Shown here one piece after another: positions 18,973 through 27,613 of a DNA stretch of 64,000 nt. The notes beneath the pieces were generated by a model, which did no database searches, had not been told where the DNA came from, and saw only the letters and a program-made list of their open reading frames with translations. The position numbers were made by a program, and so were the translations under genes. Origin of the DNA: Acholeplasmatales bacterium (GTDB lineage: Bacteria; Bacillota_I; Bacilli_A; Acholeplasmatales; Acholeplasmataceae); the NCBI GenBank assembly GCA_031284585.1, contig JAITXT010000028.1, positions 32,887 to 96,886 of the forward strand, read 5' to 3'. Positions within the stretch are counted from its first letter, which is position 1; every line of letters begins with the position of its first letter.

Positions 18973-19088
18973 TTGCTTATTTTTAATCATTAAATGGATA
19001 AAAAGAACAATAAAAGTGCTTTTTTTTGTAAATTTTGTTATGATTATATAGTCATAATAAATAAATATTTAAATTAAGGAGATAATTT

Positions 19089-19652
19089 ATGGTAAGTACA
19101 AATGATTTTAAAACAGGAATTACAATTGAATACGAGGGAGAAATATATCAAGTGTTAGAATTTTTACATGTTAAACCAGGTAAAGGTAATACATTTGTAA
19201 GAGCTAAAATTAAAAATTTAAGGACTGGTTCAACAGTTGATTATCGCTTTGATGCTGGAATTAAAATAAAACTTGCAACTATTGAAAAGAAACCTATGCA
19301 ATATTTATATGCAGATGGATCTAAGAGAGTCTTCATGGATACTTCTACTTACGAACAAATAGAAATCGAAGAAGATGTTATTAAAAATGAGATTTTGTAT
19401 ATTAAAGAATCTAATGAAGTTCAAATAAACTTTTATGGTTCTGAGATTTTAGGTATAACATTACCAGATAAAGTAGTTTTAGAAGTTGTGGACACAATAA
19501 GCGGTGTTAAAGGAGATAACACTAAGACTAATTCTTTAAAAGATGCTGTTTTGGAAACTTCTCTTTTAGTAAAGGTTCCAATGTTTATTGAAAATGGAGA
19601 TAAAATTATCGTTTCTACTTGGGATGGTACTTATGTATCTAGGGAGAAATAG
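19089..19652 (+). CDS. efp: Translation elongation factor P
   Basis: 187 residues, the full family length. EF-P enters ribosomes stalled on polyproline and restores peptide-bond formation. The N-terminal domain carries the loop VKPGKGNTFVRAK, with Lys at the tip position that is modified in many bacteria. The C-terminal OB domains end with GDKIIVSTWDGTYVSRE, the usual EF-P terminus. The ATG has an AAGGAG site. It ends in TAG. The 116 bp upstream are AT-rich and probably hold its own promoter, although I see no convincing -35/-10 pair. Confidence 0.96.
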   Translation: MVSTNDFKTGITIEYEGEIYQVLEFLHVKPGKGNTFVRAKIKNLRTGSTVDYRFDAGIKIKLATIEKKPMQYLYADGSKRVFMDTSTYEQIEIEEDVIKNEILYIKESNEVQINFYGSEILGITLPDKVVLEVVDTISGVKGDNTKTNSLKDAVLETSLLVKVPMFIENGDKIIVSTWDGTYVSREK

Positions 19653-19684
19653 ATAGTGTTAAAATTAACTATTTTAGTTTTAGT

Positions 19685-20416
19685 ATGGTAAGAATAAATA
19701 AATATTTAAGTAATCACGGTATTGCTTCTAGACGTAAAGTTGAAGAATTTATTCTAGAGGGTAGAGTTACTGTAAACAATGAAGTAATTAAAAATCTAGG
19801 TTTCCAAGTTGGACCTAATGATAAAGTTTATTTTGATGGTAATTTAATAGCTGAAGTTGATAAAGTTTATTTTTTGATGAATAAACCAAGAGGTATTATT
19901 ACATCAGTTAGCGATGAAAAAGGAAGAAAAACGGTTATTGATCTTTTAAATGATGAAGATAAAACCTCGAGAGTATATCCAATTGGTCGTTTAGATTATG
20001 ATACAAAAGGGGTATTGTTACTAACAAATGATGGAGAATTAACAAACATTTTATCACATCCTAAAAATGAGATTGAAAGAGAATATTTAGTTAGAGTAGG
20101 AAGTGTTGTCATTAAAGATGTTGTTAGAAAACTACGAGTAAGAGCTTATATCGATGATTCAACTTATGTTAAACCTAAATATGTTAAAATTGATGAATTA
20201 GATAAAAATAACACTTCTACATTAATAAGAATGATCCTAGTAGATGGTAAAAATCATGAAGTTAAAAAAATATTTGAGCATCTTGGTTATAAAGTAATTC
20301 ACCTCACTAGAGTGAGGTATGCATTTCTTGATACTGAGGGTTTAAAGGAAGGTTCATATCGACCTTTGAAAATTCATGAGATAAAGAAACTATATTCCTA
20401 TAAAAAAGGTATTTAG
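19685..20416 (+). CDS. RsuA/RluB-family rRNA pseudouridine synthase
   Basis: 243 residues. An N-terminal S4 RNA-binding domain (RINKYLSNHGIASRRKVEE) is followed by the synthase domain with GRLDYDTKGVLLLTNDG, whose Asp is catalytic, and the later RMILVDGKNHEVKKIFEHLG motif. It makes a pseudouridine in ribosomal RNA. By similarity to Gram-positive genomes RluB (23S rRNA) is most likely, but RsuA cannot be excluded. It starts 32 bp after efp with no strong ribosome binding site and ends in TAG. Confidence 0.9.
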   Translation: MVRINKYLSNHGIASRRKVEEFILEGRVTVNNEVIKNLGFQVGPNDKVYFDGNLIAEVDKVYFLMNKPRGIITSVSDEKGRKTVIDLLNDEDKTSRVYPIGRLDYDTKGVLLLTNDGELTNILSHPKNEIEREYLVRVGSVVIKDVVRKLRVRAYIDDSTYVKPKYVKIDELDKNNTSTLIRMILVDGKNHEVKKIFEHLGYKVIHLTRVRYAFLDTEGLKEGSYRPLKIHEIKKLYSYKKGI

Positions 20417-20455
20417 GTTAATTATTGTTATTTTAGATATTAATTTAGATAAGTA

Positions 20456-20464
20456 TGGTATAAT
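20456..20464 (+). promoter_or_regulatory. Extended -10 promoter for the cmk operon
   Basis: TGG-TATAAT at 20456-20464 is an extended -10 (TGnTATAAT) lying 20 bp before the cmk ATG. No -35 is evident, which such promoters can do without. The GGTGGAGG ribosome binding site follows at 20471-20478. Confidence 0.6.
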
Positions 20465-20484
20465 TTTTAAGGTGGAGGACTCAA

Positions 20485-21147
20485 ATGGTTGGTTTTATAT
20501 TGGCAATTGATGGACCTGCGGGTAGTGGAAAAACTACTGTTAGTATCGAAGTTGCGAGAAAGTTAGGCTGGACACATATTGATACTGGTGCAATGTATCG
20601 CGCAGTTACCTATTATGCACTTCTAAACAAAATAGACCTTTTTGATGAGAATCTATATGGTTTTTTGGAAACTATCGATATTAATTATAAAGAAAATCAG
20701 CTATATTTAAATGGAATTAATATTTCGGCTGAACTTAGATCTGTAGAAGTAACTAAAAATGTATCATTAGTTTCTTCACTAAAAGTTGTACGAGATAATC
20801 TTGTATCTTTGCAGAGAAAAGTTGCTGCAAAAATTAAGTTTGTTGTCATGGATGGCAGGGATATCGGTACAGTTGTGCTTCCAAATGCTAATCTAAAAAT
20901 TTACTTGACTGCTTTGATTGAAGAAAGAGCGAAAAGGAGATTATTAGAAAATACTAATGTATTCAAAAATTCTTCTTTAGAAGAAATTATTGAAGACATT
21001 AAATTACGTGATTTTAAAGATTCTAATCGCGATATAAGTCCTCTGACTAAATCAGATGATGCGATTGAAATAGATACTACCTATATGACAATAGATGAAG
21101 TATCAGATGAGATTATAAAAATTATTAAATCAAGGAGAATTAATTAA
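20485..21147 (+). CDS. cmk: Cytidylate kinase
   Basis: 220 residues, the usual size for bacterial Cmk, which phosphorylates CMP and dCMP with ATP. Seen: P-loop AIDGPAGSGKTT, HIDTGAMYRAVTY, MDGRDIGTVVLPNA, and a lid with ERAKRR and LRDFKDSNR. It is the first gene of the cmk-S1-der-gpsA run, an order shared with Bacillus, and the S1 gene begins 3 bp after its stop. Confidence 0.96.
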   Translation: MVGFILAIDGPAGSGKTTVSIEVARKLGWTHIDTGAMYRAVTYYALLNKIDLFDENLYGFLETIDINYKENQLYLNGINISAELRSVEVTKNVSLVSSLKVVRDNLVSLQRKVAAKIKFVVMDGRDIGTVVLPNANLKIYLTALIEERAKRRLLENTNVFKNSSLEEIIEDIKLRDFKDSNRDISPLTKSDDAIEIDTTYMTIDEVSDEIIKIIKSRRIN

Positions 21148-21150
21148 TTT

Positions 21151-22581
21151 ATGTCAGAAAACGAATATAATTATCAAGATTTACCTCTTTTTCCAAAGAC
21201 GGGAGACAAATATAAAGGGATTGTTACTAGGGTTGAAAGCGATACTTTAACTATCGATTTTGGTTTTCCTATTGAAGGAAAAATTCATCCAGAATATTAT
21301 TCTAGTCCTAAAGTTTCAACTTTTGAGGGATTAATTAAAGTAGGAGATGAAATTGAATTTATTGTTTCTTCAGTTTTAGATGGTGATGGAGCTATTGCTT
21401 TATTATCTAGACTTCCATTACAAAAGGAAGAAAAATATAATGAATTTAAATTAACTTATGATCCTAATAAAGTTTATAAGTTTAAAGTAGTTGAAAAACT
21501 AAAAACTGGTGTAAGAGGTAAAGTAGAAGGTTACGATGCTTTTCTACCATTAAGTCTTTTAAGTGTTAAAATTCCTGATGATTTTAAGAAATTATTAATT
21601 GATGTAATTATTCTTGAAGTTCCAGATCCTCTTGATAGGAAAAAAAGTGTTTTAGTTTCTAATTCTCATGTAGTTAAAAGAGAAAATCATGCTAAATATG
21701 AAGAAAAACAAGTTCTTAAAAAGATATCTTATGACAAATTGAATGCATCAGATATCGTTGAAGGTACTGTTGGAGATGTAACTGATTATTGTTATTTTAT
21801 AAATATTGAGAATACTAGAGGTATTTTAAGATTTTCTAATCTTGATTATTCAAGAGTTAATAATCCTAAAGAATTTTTGCATATTGGGGATACTGTTACA
21901 GTTAAAATTTTAAGTAAAGAAAAAGATAAACTTGAATTATCGATTAAAGATGCTAAACCTACTCCTTATGAAGAATATGCTAGTTTGCATAACGTTGGAG
22001 AAACTGTTAAAGGAAAAATTTATAAGAAACTTCCTAGTTTAACTTTAGTTGAACTTGCTAAAGGAGTGATTGGTGGACTTCATATATCTGAATTAACTTG
22101 GAATCCTAATGATAATTCTGAAGGATATTTAAAAGTTGGAAATGAAATCGAAGTTAAAATCATTAAATTGGATGCTGACTCACAAAGAATTTCTTTATCT
22201 AAAAAACAAATTGAAAGTAATCCATGGGATGATTTTTCATATAGACAATTTGATGTTGTAAAATGCACAATTACTTCAATTACTAATGAGGGAATTGGCG
22301 TATCACTTGGAAAAGTTGATACTGTAATAGCTAGAAGAGATTTACCTCTATCTGTAAAGAATTTAGAATCTCATTATGTTGTTGGTGAAGTAGTTGAAGC
22401 TCAGATTGTTGAACTTAATGTTAAAAATTGGCATATTAGATTATCAGTTAGAAAAATAGTTGAGCAAAATGAACGTGTTGAATATGAAAAATATTTAGGC
22501 ACTCAAGATGATAATGACTCCTTCAAACAAACAGTCGGTGGATTGTTAAAAAAAGAAGTTAGAGATAAAGAAAAGAAATAA
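21151..22581 (+). CDS. rpsA: S1-domain RNA-binding protein (ribosomal protein S1 homologue)
   Basis: 476 residues with five S1/OB-type repeats, starting near 14, 107, 203, 290 and 376 (for example GDKYKGIVTRV, GETVKGKIYKK and FDVVKCTITSI). S1 repeats bind single-stranded RNA and help mRNA reach the 30S subunit. Gram-positive homologues (YpfD type) have four to six repeats and are less tightly ribosome-bound than the E. coli protein. Its place between cmk and der is the conserved one. The second repeat is divergent, with long insertions. Confidence 0.9.
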   Translation: MSENEYNYQDLPLFPKTGDKYKGIVTRVESDTLTIDFGFPIEGKIHPEYYSSPKVSTFEGLIKVGDEIEFIVSSVLDGDGAIALLSRLPLQKEEKYNEFKLTYDPNKVYKFKVVEKLKTGVRGKVEGYDAFLPLSLLSVKIPDDFKKLLIDVIILEVPDPLDRKKSVLVSNSHVVKRENHAKYEEKQVLKKISYDKLNASDIVEGTVGDVTDYCYFINIENTRGILRFSNLDYSRVNNPKEFLHIGDTVTVKILSKEKDKLELSIKDAKPTPYEEYASLHNVGETVKGKIYKKLPSLTLVELAKGVIGGLHISELTWNPNDNSEGYLKVGNEIEVKIIKLDADSQRISLSKKQIESNPWDDFSYRQFDVVKCTITSITNEGIGVSLGKVDTVIARRDLPLSVKNLESHYVVGEVVEAQIVELNVKNWHIRLSVRKIVEQNERVEYEKYLGTQDDNDSFKQTVGGLLKKEVRDKEKK

Positions 22582-22584
22582 GAG

Positions 22585-23898
22585 ATGTCTTTTAAAGTAG
22601 CTATTGTTGGAAGACCTAATGTAGGCAAATCAACACTTTTTAATCGGTTAGTTGACAAAAGAATAGCTATTACTGATGATAAAAGCGGTACTACAAGAGA
22701 TAGATTATATGGAACGGTTAATTGGTTATCCAAGCAATTTTCGGTTATAGATACAGGTGGATTAGATTTTAAATCTACTACTTTTAGTGAACTTATTAAA
22801 AATCAAGTTGAGTTAGCAATCTTAGAAGCTGATCTTATCTTATTTTTAACTGATGCATATGATGGTTTATTAGCAGATGATGAAGAAATAAAAAAGTTAT
22901 TATTAAAACGCAAAAAAACTGTTCTTTGTGTTGTTAATAAAGTTGATAGTAATGATTTTCTAGAAAAAACATATGATTTTTATTCTCTTGGTTTTGATGA
23001 TGTTGTTTGTATTTCTGCTTATCATGGAAGAGGAATTGGAGATTTATTAGATAAAATTATTTCATACATGGTAGAAACTGATAGTATAGATAATGAGTCT
23101 AAAATACCTTTTTGTATTATTGGGAGACCTAATGTTGGAAAATCTTCATTAACTAATGCAATTTTAGGTTTTGAAAGAGTAATAGTAAGTGAAGTTCCTG
23201 GAACTACCCTTGATCCGACTCATACTTTTTTTGAGAGAGATAATAAAGAATATGTAGTAGTTGATACAGCAGGTATTAGAAAAACTAGTAAATTCGAAGA
23301 AGCTTTAGAAAAGTATTCATTATTTAGAACAATAGATGTTGTGGAGCAAAGTGATGTTTGTTTATTAGTTATTGATGGAAGTGTTGGAGTTCAAGAACAA
23401 GATAAACATGTTTGTAGTTATATTACTGATGCAAATAAAGCAATCGTTATTATCGTTAATAAATGGGACTTAGTTGAAAAAGAAACTAATACCATGAAAG
23501 AAATGGAAGATAAAATAAGAGATGAATTTAAATTTTTAAGTTATGCTGAAATAGTATTCTTATCTTCCCTTGAAAATAAAAGAATAGATAAGATTTTTGG
23601 TCCAATTGACAGGGCATATGAAAATTTTCATAAGAAAATAAAAACTTCTATCATTAATGAAATCTTAAATGATGCGATTTTATTTACTCCTCCTCAACCA
23701 TTTAATCAAAAAAAAGCTAAGTTCTATTATGCACTTCAAGTAGGTACTTGCCCACCTAAAATAAGCATTTATGTAAACGAACCATTAAGCGTTCATTTTA
23801 GTTATGAGAGATATCTAATTAATCAATTTAATAAATCTATTGATTTTACTGGAACTCCATTACTATTATTTTTTGAGAGAAAGATTACTACTGATTAG
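22585..23898 (+). CDS. der: Ribosome biogenesis GTPase Der (EngA)
   Basis: 437 residues with two consecutive GTPase domains, the hallmark of Der, which is needed for 50S subunit assembly. Domain 1: GRPNVGKSTLFNRL, DTGG and NKVD. Domain 2: GRPNVGKSSLTNAI, DTAG and NKWD. The C-terminal KH-like domain follows (LNDAILFTPPQP and so on). It starts 3 bp after the S1 gene. Confidence 0.97.
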   Translation: MSFKVAIVGRPNVGKSTLFNRLVDKRIAITDDKSGTTRDRLYGTVNWLSKQFSVIDTGGLDFKSTTFSELIKNQVELAILEADLILFLTDAYDGLLADDEEIKKLLLKRKKTVLCVVNKVDSNDFLEKTYDFYSLGFDDVVCISAYHGRGIGDLLDKIISYMVETDSIDNESKIPFCIIGRPNVGKSSLTNAILGFERVIVSEVPGTTLDPTHTFFERDNKEYVVVDTAGIRKTSKFEEALEKYSLFRTIDVVEQSDVCLLVIDGSVGVQEQDKHVCSYITDANKAIVIIVNKWDLVEKETNTMKEMEDKIRDEFKFLSYAEIVFLSSLENKRIDKIFGPIDRAYENFHKKIKTSIINEILNDAILFTPPQPFNQKKAKFYYALQVGTCPPKISIYVNEPLSVHFSYERYLINQFNKSIDFTGTPLLLFFERKITTD

Positions 23899-23925
23899 TT
23901 ATATTTTAAATTAAGGAGTATAGAG

Positions 23926-24918
23926 ATGAAAATTTCAATTTATGGTGGAGGTGCTTGGGGTTCTACTTTAGCTCAGGTACTTGCACAAAATGGTAATGAA
24001 GTACTAATTTTTGACAAAAATGTTAATTACATTGAGAGTATTAATAAAGGAATTCATCCTGTTTTTAATGTTAATCTAGATTTAAAAATTAAAGGAACTC
24101 TTGACCTTGCTGAAGGGGTTAATTTTTCAAATATTTATTTGCTTGTCTTACCAGTTTTATATTTAAGAGGAGTCTTAAAAGATATAAATAAAGTTCTAAG
24201 AAAGAAAGTATGTTTTATTAATGCAAGTAAAGGAATTGAAGTTTTAACTTTAAAAACTCCTTCTATTATTGTTAAAGAAGAGATTGCTCCTTCAAAGCTT
24301 AATGGCTTTGTTAGTTTAACTGGACCAAGTCACGCTGAAGAGGTAATTAGAAGAAGAGTTACTCTTCTCACAGCAGCAAGCATTAATTGTAGTTTGGCTA
24401 AACAAGTACAAGATCTTTTTTCTAATTCATATTTAAGAATCTATACATCTCTTGATACTATTGGCGCAGAACTTGCTGGTGTTACAAAAAATGCAATTGC
24501 TGTATCAAGTGGGATAGTTCATGGAATGGGTATGGGTGAGAATGCAAGAGCTGCTCTAATTACTAGAGGTTTAATTGAAATAATTAAAGTAGTAGAGACA
24601 TTTGGTGGAAAAAAAGAAACTGTTTATGGGCTTGCTGGATTAGGAGATTTAATTGTAACTGCTTCTTCAACTTTATCAAGGAATTTTAAAGCTGGTGTTA
24701 GAATTGGACAAGGTGTTCCACTTGAAACAATTTATAGTGAGGAAAAAGAAACAATTGAAGGTATTAGAACAATTCAAGCCTTAGCAGAATTATCTAAGAA
24801 AAACAATATTGAGTTACCAATAATAAATTCTACTTATGAAATTATTTTTAATAATTTATCTGCTCCTGATGCTTTAGAAAAATTACTATCTAGAGATCTT
24901 AAAGAAGAGGACTATTAA
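23926..24918 (+). CDS. gpsA: Glycerol-3-phosphate dehydrogenase [NAD(P)+]
   Basis: 330 residues. It reduces dihydroxyacetone phosphate to sn-glycerol 3-phosphate for phospholipid synthesis. It has the NAD-binding IYGGGAWGSTLA at the N terminus, INASKGIE, LTGPSHAEEV, the catalytic Lys in AGVTKNAIAV, and GLAGLGDLIVT. ATG follows AAGGAG. The next gene, hup, has its own promoter region. Confidence 0.96.
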   Translation: MKISIYGGGAWGSTLAQVLAQNGNEVLIFDKNVNYIESINKGIHPVFNVNLDLKIKGTLDLAEGVNFSNIYLLVLPVLYLRGVLKDINKVLRKKVCFINASKGIEVLTLKTPSIIVKEEIAPSKLNGFVSLTGPSHAEEVIRRRVTLLTAASINCSLAKQVQDLFSNSYLRIYTSLDTIGAELAGVTKNAIAVSSGIVHGMGMGENARAALITRGLIEIIKVVETFGGKKETVYGLAGLGDLIVTASSTLSRNFKAGVRIGQGVPLETIYSEEKETIEGIRTIQALAELSKKNNIELPIINSTYEIIFNNLSAPDALEKLLSRDLKEEDY

Positions 24919-24999
24919 GCGGAAATGAGACTATAATAACATAAAAAAAACATAAATGTAGATAATTGTATTTATATAAAAAAAAACAATAATTTAGAA

Positions 25000-25005
25000 T
25001 ATAAT
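25000..25005 (+). promoter_or_regulatory. Probable -10 element for hup
   Basis: TATAAT at 25000-25005, 44 bp before the hup start, in a 130-bp AT-rich gap. The -35 is not obvious. A GGGAGG ribosome binding site stands just before the ATG. Confidence 0.4.
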
Positions 25006-25048
25006 TAATAAGATTACTTATATTTTATAAGAAAAGGGAGGATATAAG

Positions 25049-25342
25049 ATGACAAAATCTGAATTAATTCAAGTGGTTGCTAAGAGAGCTGATGTAACCC
25101 AAAAGGAAGCTGAAACAGTTATTAATGCACTAACTGCTACTATAACTGAAACACTAGCTAAAAGAGATGAACCAGTTATTATTTCTGGCTTTGGTTCATG
25201 GGTAGTAAGAAAAAGAGCTGCTAGAGCAGGGGTTGCACCTAGAGATGGAAAACCTATTCAAATTCCTGAACAAAAGTCTCCAGCTTTCAAAGCAGGAAAA
25301 GCTTTAAAAGATGCTGTTAAAGGTGTATCAAAAGCTGAATAA
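25049..25342 (+). CDS. hup: HU-family DNA-binding protein
   Basis: 97 residues of a small histone-like dimer that bends and compacts DNA. Seen: MTKSELIQVVAKRADVTQKE at the N terminus, the hydrophobic core IISGFGSWVVRKR and the beta-arm with PRDGKPIQIPE, ending in FKAGKALKDAV. It closes the plus-strand housekeeping run and is followed by a strong terminator, in the conserved hbs position after gpsA. Confidence 0.96.
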   Translation: MTKSELIQVVAKRADVTQKEAETVINALTATITETLAKRDEPVIISGFGSWVVRKRAARAGVAPRDGKPIQIPEQKSPAFKAGKALKDAVKGVSKAE

Positions 25343-25391
25343 AAGGCTTTAAATTTAATCTCTTTCATACTTTGAGTATAAATAGATTTTA

Positions 25392-25428
25392 AAAATAACT
25401 CTATACATTGTGTATAGAGTTATTTTTT
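25392..25428 (+). terminator. Rho-independent terminator after hup
   Basis: A perfect 16-bp stem (25392-25407 with 25411-25426), a 3-base loop and a T-run at 25423-25428. The stem is A/T-rich at its base and works in both directions. Confidence 0.85.
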
Positions 25429-25871
25429 ATTATAAATTATCAAATCCATACAATATTAGTTTGTAGGTTATCATGTTTGTCCATAAATTCAATATGATTT
25501 TTGTAGTAAAACTTTGTATTCATTTACTTTTTACGTAATGCATATATTTTAGAGTTACTTATCTCGTTATATTTAAGTATATTTTTTAAAATCTATATTT
25601 CAAAAAGGAATATGTGGATAAATATAATATTTTCCCGTAAATGTTTTTTCATCAATTAAATTATTATTTTTTACTTTTTTATCTTCTTCAATTATTAACA
25701 ATAAAATCTCCTTTTATATTGTGTATTAAATCAATAATATCGATAGAATATATTGAAAAACAGACAATATTCTTATTTTTATTATTCTATGTGAATAAAA
25801 TTCTAAACTTTAAAAATTATTAAGTTACATCTCAAAATCTATAGTGTATTTATTATGAAATTAACTAATGA
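25429..25871. other. Gene-free AT-rich stretch
   Basis: About 440 bp between the hup terminator and the next promoter. A 60-codon frame at 25641-25823 is Phe/Leu/Ile-rich with no ribosome binding site and looks like AT-rich noise. No tRNA-like or repeat structure was seen. Confidence 0.6.
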
Positions 25872-25901
25872 TTGACATGTAGAAGAAAATAATTACATAA
25901 T
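25872..25901 (+). promoter_or_regulatory. Promoter for the accessory lipoprotein block
   Basis: A consensus TTGACA at 25872-25877, an 18-bp spacer and CATAAT at 25896-25901. A second -10-like TATAAT lies at 25926-25931 with a weak -35. Either would transcribe the leader peptide at 25961 and the lipoprotein gene. Confidence 0.6.
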
Positions 25902-25960
25902 TTTCAAAAAAAAATCTTTTTACTATATAATTAGACTATAAAAAGCAAAAAGGGGTATCT

Positions 25961-26014
25961 ATGAAGTTATTTTTAAAATTATATGGGAATAAAATATTAG
26001 TAAAGATTTTATGA
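25961..26014 (+). CDS. 17-codon leader peptide coupled to the lipoprotein gene
   Basis: ATG at 25961, about 5 bases after an AAGGGG-like site, opens MKLFLKLYGNKILVKIL and ends with a TGA that overlaps the lipoprotein ATG (ATGA at 26011-26014). The lipoprotein gene has no ribosome binding site of its own, so its translation may depend on this frame. Nothing is known about the peptide, and it could be a chance frame. Confidence 0.4.
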   Translation: MKLFLKLYGNKILVKIL

Positions 26015-26814
26015 AAAAGAAGATTTTTTTACTCACGGTTTCCTTTTTCTTTGTATTTGTTCTTTCAAGTTGTGAATTTTTTTTCTCTGACAAAATAACA
26101 CACAAGAGAAATTCTATTTGGAAAGACGAAAATGACATACTTAGTTTTAAAATAATAGGTTTTCAAGATCAGAGTGGTAATGGTACCATTGTAATTAAAA
26201 ATGAAACTTACGATGTGAATTGTTATTTCACTCGCAATGTACTATTTATAGTATTTATTGATGATGCACCAACACCGAGACTACTAAAGACTGGTGTTGA
26301 TGGTACAATTACATTTGTAAAAAATAATTTTAAATACGTAGAAAATCAAATTAAGGTAGATATTGATTTTTTTTTATCTGAAGATGAAGGAATTTATATG
26401 CCTCTTGTCTTATTTAACGAAAAGTTACCTGATTCAGAAATAGATGCAAAAAAAATGTTTGATTGTACATTTACTAGTGAATTTATTGAATTTTATTCTG
26501 TAGATCTCAAAGTAACAAAGGGAAAATTAATAATGTTATATTCGAGATATTGTAATAAATCATTTTCATTTTATGGAATAAATAGAACTAATGATAGTTT
26601 AATTAAAGTAATATTTGAAGATAATAGACTTACTATTTACAATATTGATGAAAAAGGAGAAATAACTTCAATTTTACTAAGTGGAACATATACAACTAAA
26701 GTTAATGTTGATCAAATGACGTTTAAATTAGATCCTTTATTTACTATTAATGATAGTTCTGAAGATATTATTTTCAATATACATAATTTTGGCGAGAGTT
26801 TTCCATATGAATAA
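26011..26814 (+). CDS. Lipoprotein of unknown function, paralogue of the product at 28613
   Basis: 267 residues. The N terminus MKKK, hydrophobic core and lipobox LSSC (Cys at about 20) give an extracellular lipid-anchored protein. The mature part is beta-strand-like and not recognised. It aligns along much of its length with the product of 28613-29479: shared blocks are DAPT, DA..M.DC.FTS, FY..., SLIKV.FE, IYN.DE.G.I, and LLSGTY.T..N. The pair therefore arose by duplication, one lipid-anchored and one anchored by a membrane helix. It is the first gene of the accessory block. Confidence 0.75.
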   Translation: MKKKIFLLTVSFFFVFVLSSCEFFFSDKITHKRNSIWKDENDILSFKIIGFQDQSGNGTIVIKNETYDVNCYFTRNVLFIVFIDDAPTPRLLKTGVDGTITFVKNNFKYVENQIKVDIDFFLSEDEGIYMPLVLFNEKLPDSEIDAKKMFDCTFTSEFIEFYSVDLKVTKGKLIMLYSRYCNKSFSFYGINRTNDSLIKVIFEDNRLTIYNIDEKGEITSILLSGTYTTKVNVDQMTFKLDPLFTINDSSEDIIFNIHNFGESFPYE

Positions 26815-26936
26815 GGTTAATTCATAAATATTTCCGACTTTAATTATGTTTATTTTCAATTAAAATAACATTTTTACATTAATTTACAAATTATCTAATT
26901 AATACGTTATATTAAAGTTAAAGATTGGAGGGGGTC

Positions 26937-27605
26937 ATGAAAAAGTATTTTTTATTTTTATCAATTTGTTTTATTTCCATTTTAGCAGTTTCTATAAACG
27001 GTTTCATTTTTAGTTATAGCTTTCCACTTGAACGAGAGCTTGTAACAGGTTGGGAAAATGATAAAAAAGCATGTAAAGAATATCTTAATTCATTTTCTGA
27101 AGTTAAATTAATTGAAACTGAAACAAGAACAGTTTATTCATCTCAGACAAATGCTAGAAATATTTATGGATATAATAATCTCGAACTTAGTTCTGAGATT
27201 CAAAACTCAACAGTAATATACGAAGCCAACTATATTAGTGGGATTAATGTCATTTATGTAGACGTTAGTCTCGTTAATAGTGATAGCGGTGAAGTTATAG
27301 ATCACTTAAAGTACATTGGTTATGGATTTACTAATGATCAGGGGAAAAAGGATATAACTTTTGATCATGGTGGTCTTCAATTTTTAGGATCAAATGTACT
27401 TTCAATCGACATCGATAATACGAAATCCATAAATTCATCGATTAATTTTGGAGATTTTGGAGATTTTGGCGATGATAATGGAGGTCGTTTTTTACTCCCA
27501 TCCATCTATATTAGTGTCGCTATTGTTGGATTATCTACTGCTGATAGAATCTCTGCTGCGATCATAACCGCCCCAATTTATTTGTTCATGGCCCATTACC
27601 AGTAA
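26937..27605 (+). CDS. Secreted or membrane-anchored protein of unknown function
   Basis: About 222 residues from the ATG at 26937, chosen because GGAGG at 26927-26931 sits 5 bases before it; a TTG at 26925 overlaps that site. An N-terminal signal/anchor (YFLFLSICFISILAVSINGFIF) is followed by a polar extracellular part, a Gly/Asp/Phe repeat (FGDFGDFGDD, from a 9-bp DNA repeat near 27450-27475), and a C-terminal hydrophobic hairpin (LPSIYISVAIVGLSTADR..AAIITAPIYLFM). No family recognised. The downstream gene starts 8 bp after its stop and lacks a good ribosome binding site, so the two are probably made together. Confidence 0.7.
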   Translation: MKKYFLFLSICFISILAVSINGFIFSYSFPLERELVTGWENDKKACKEYLNSFSEVKLIETETRTVYSSQTNARNIYGYNNLELSSEIQNSTVIYEANYISGINVIYVDVSLVNSDSGEVIDHLKYIGYGFTNDQGKKDITFDHGGLQFLGSNVLSIDIDNTKSINSSINFGDFGDFGDDNGGRFLLPSIYISVAIVGLSTADRISAAIITAPIYLFMAHYQ

Positions 27606-27613
27606 TTTATCAC

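Noticed and set aside
19021..19058. A -35/-10 pair before efp
   Set aside because: Candidate hexamers (TTGTAA, TTGTTA, CATAAT) have spacers of 12-15 bp, too short to support a call.
25641..25823. 60-codon plus-strand frame
   Set aside because: No ribosome binding site, extreme Phe/Leu/Ile content expected from AT-rich DNA, and no coding pattern.
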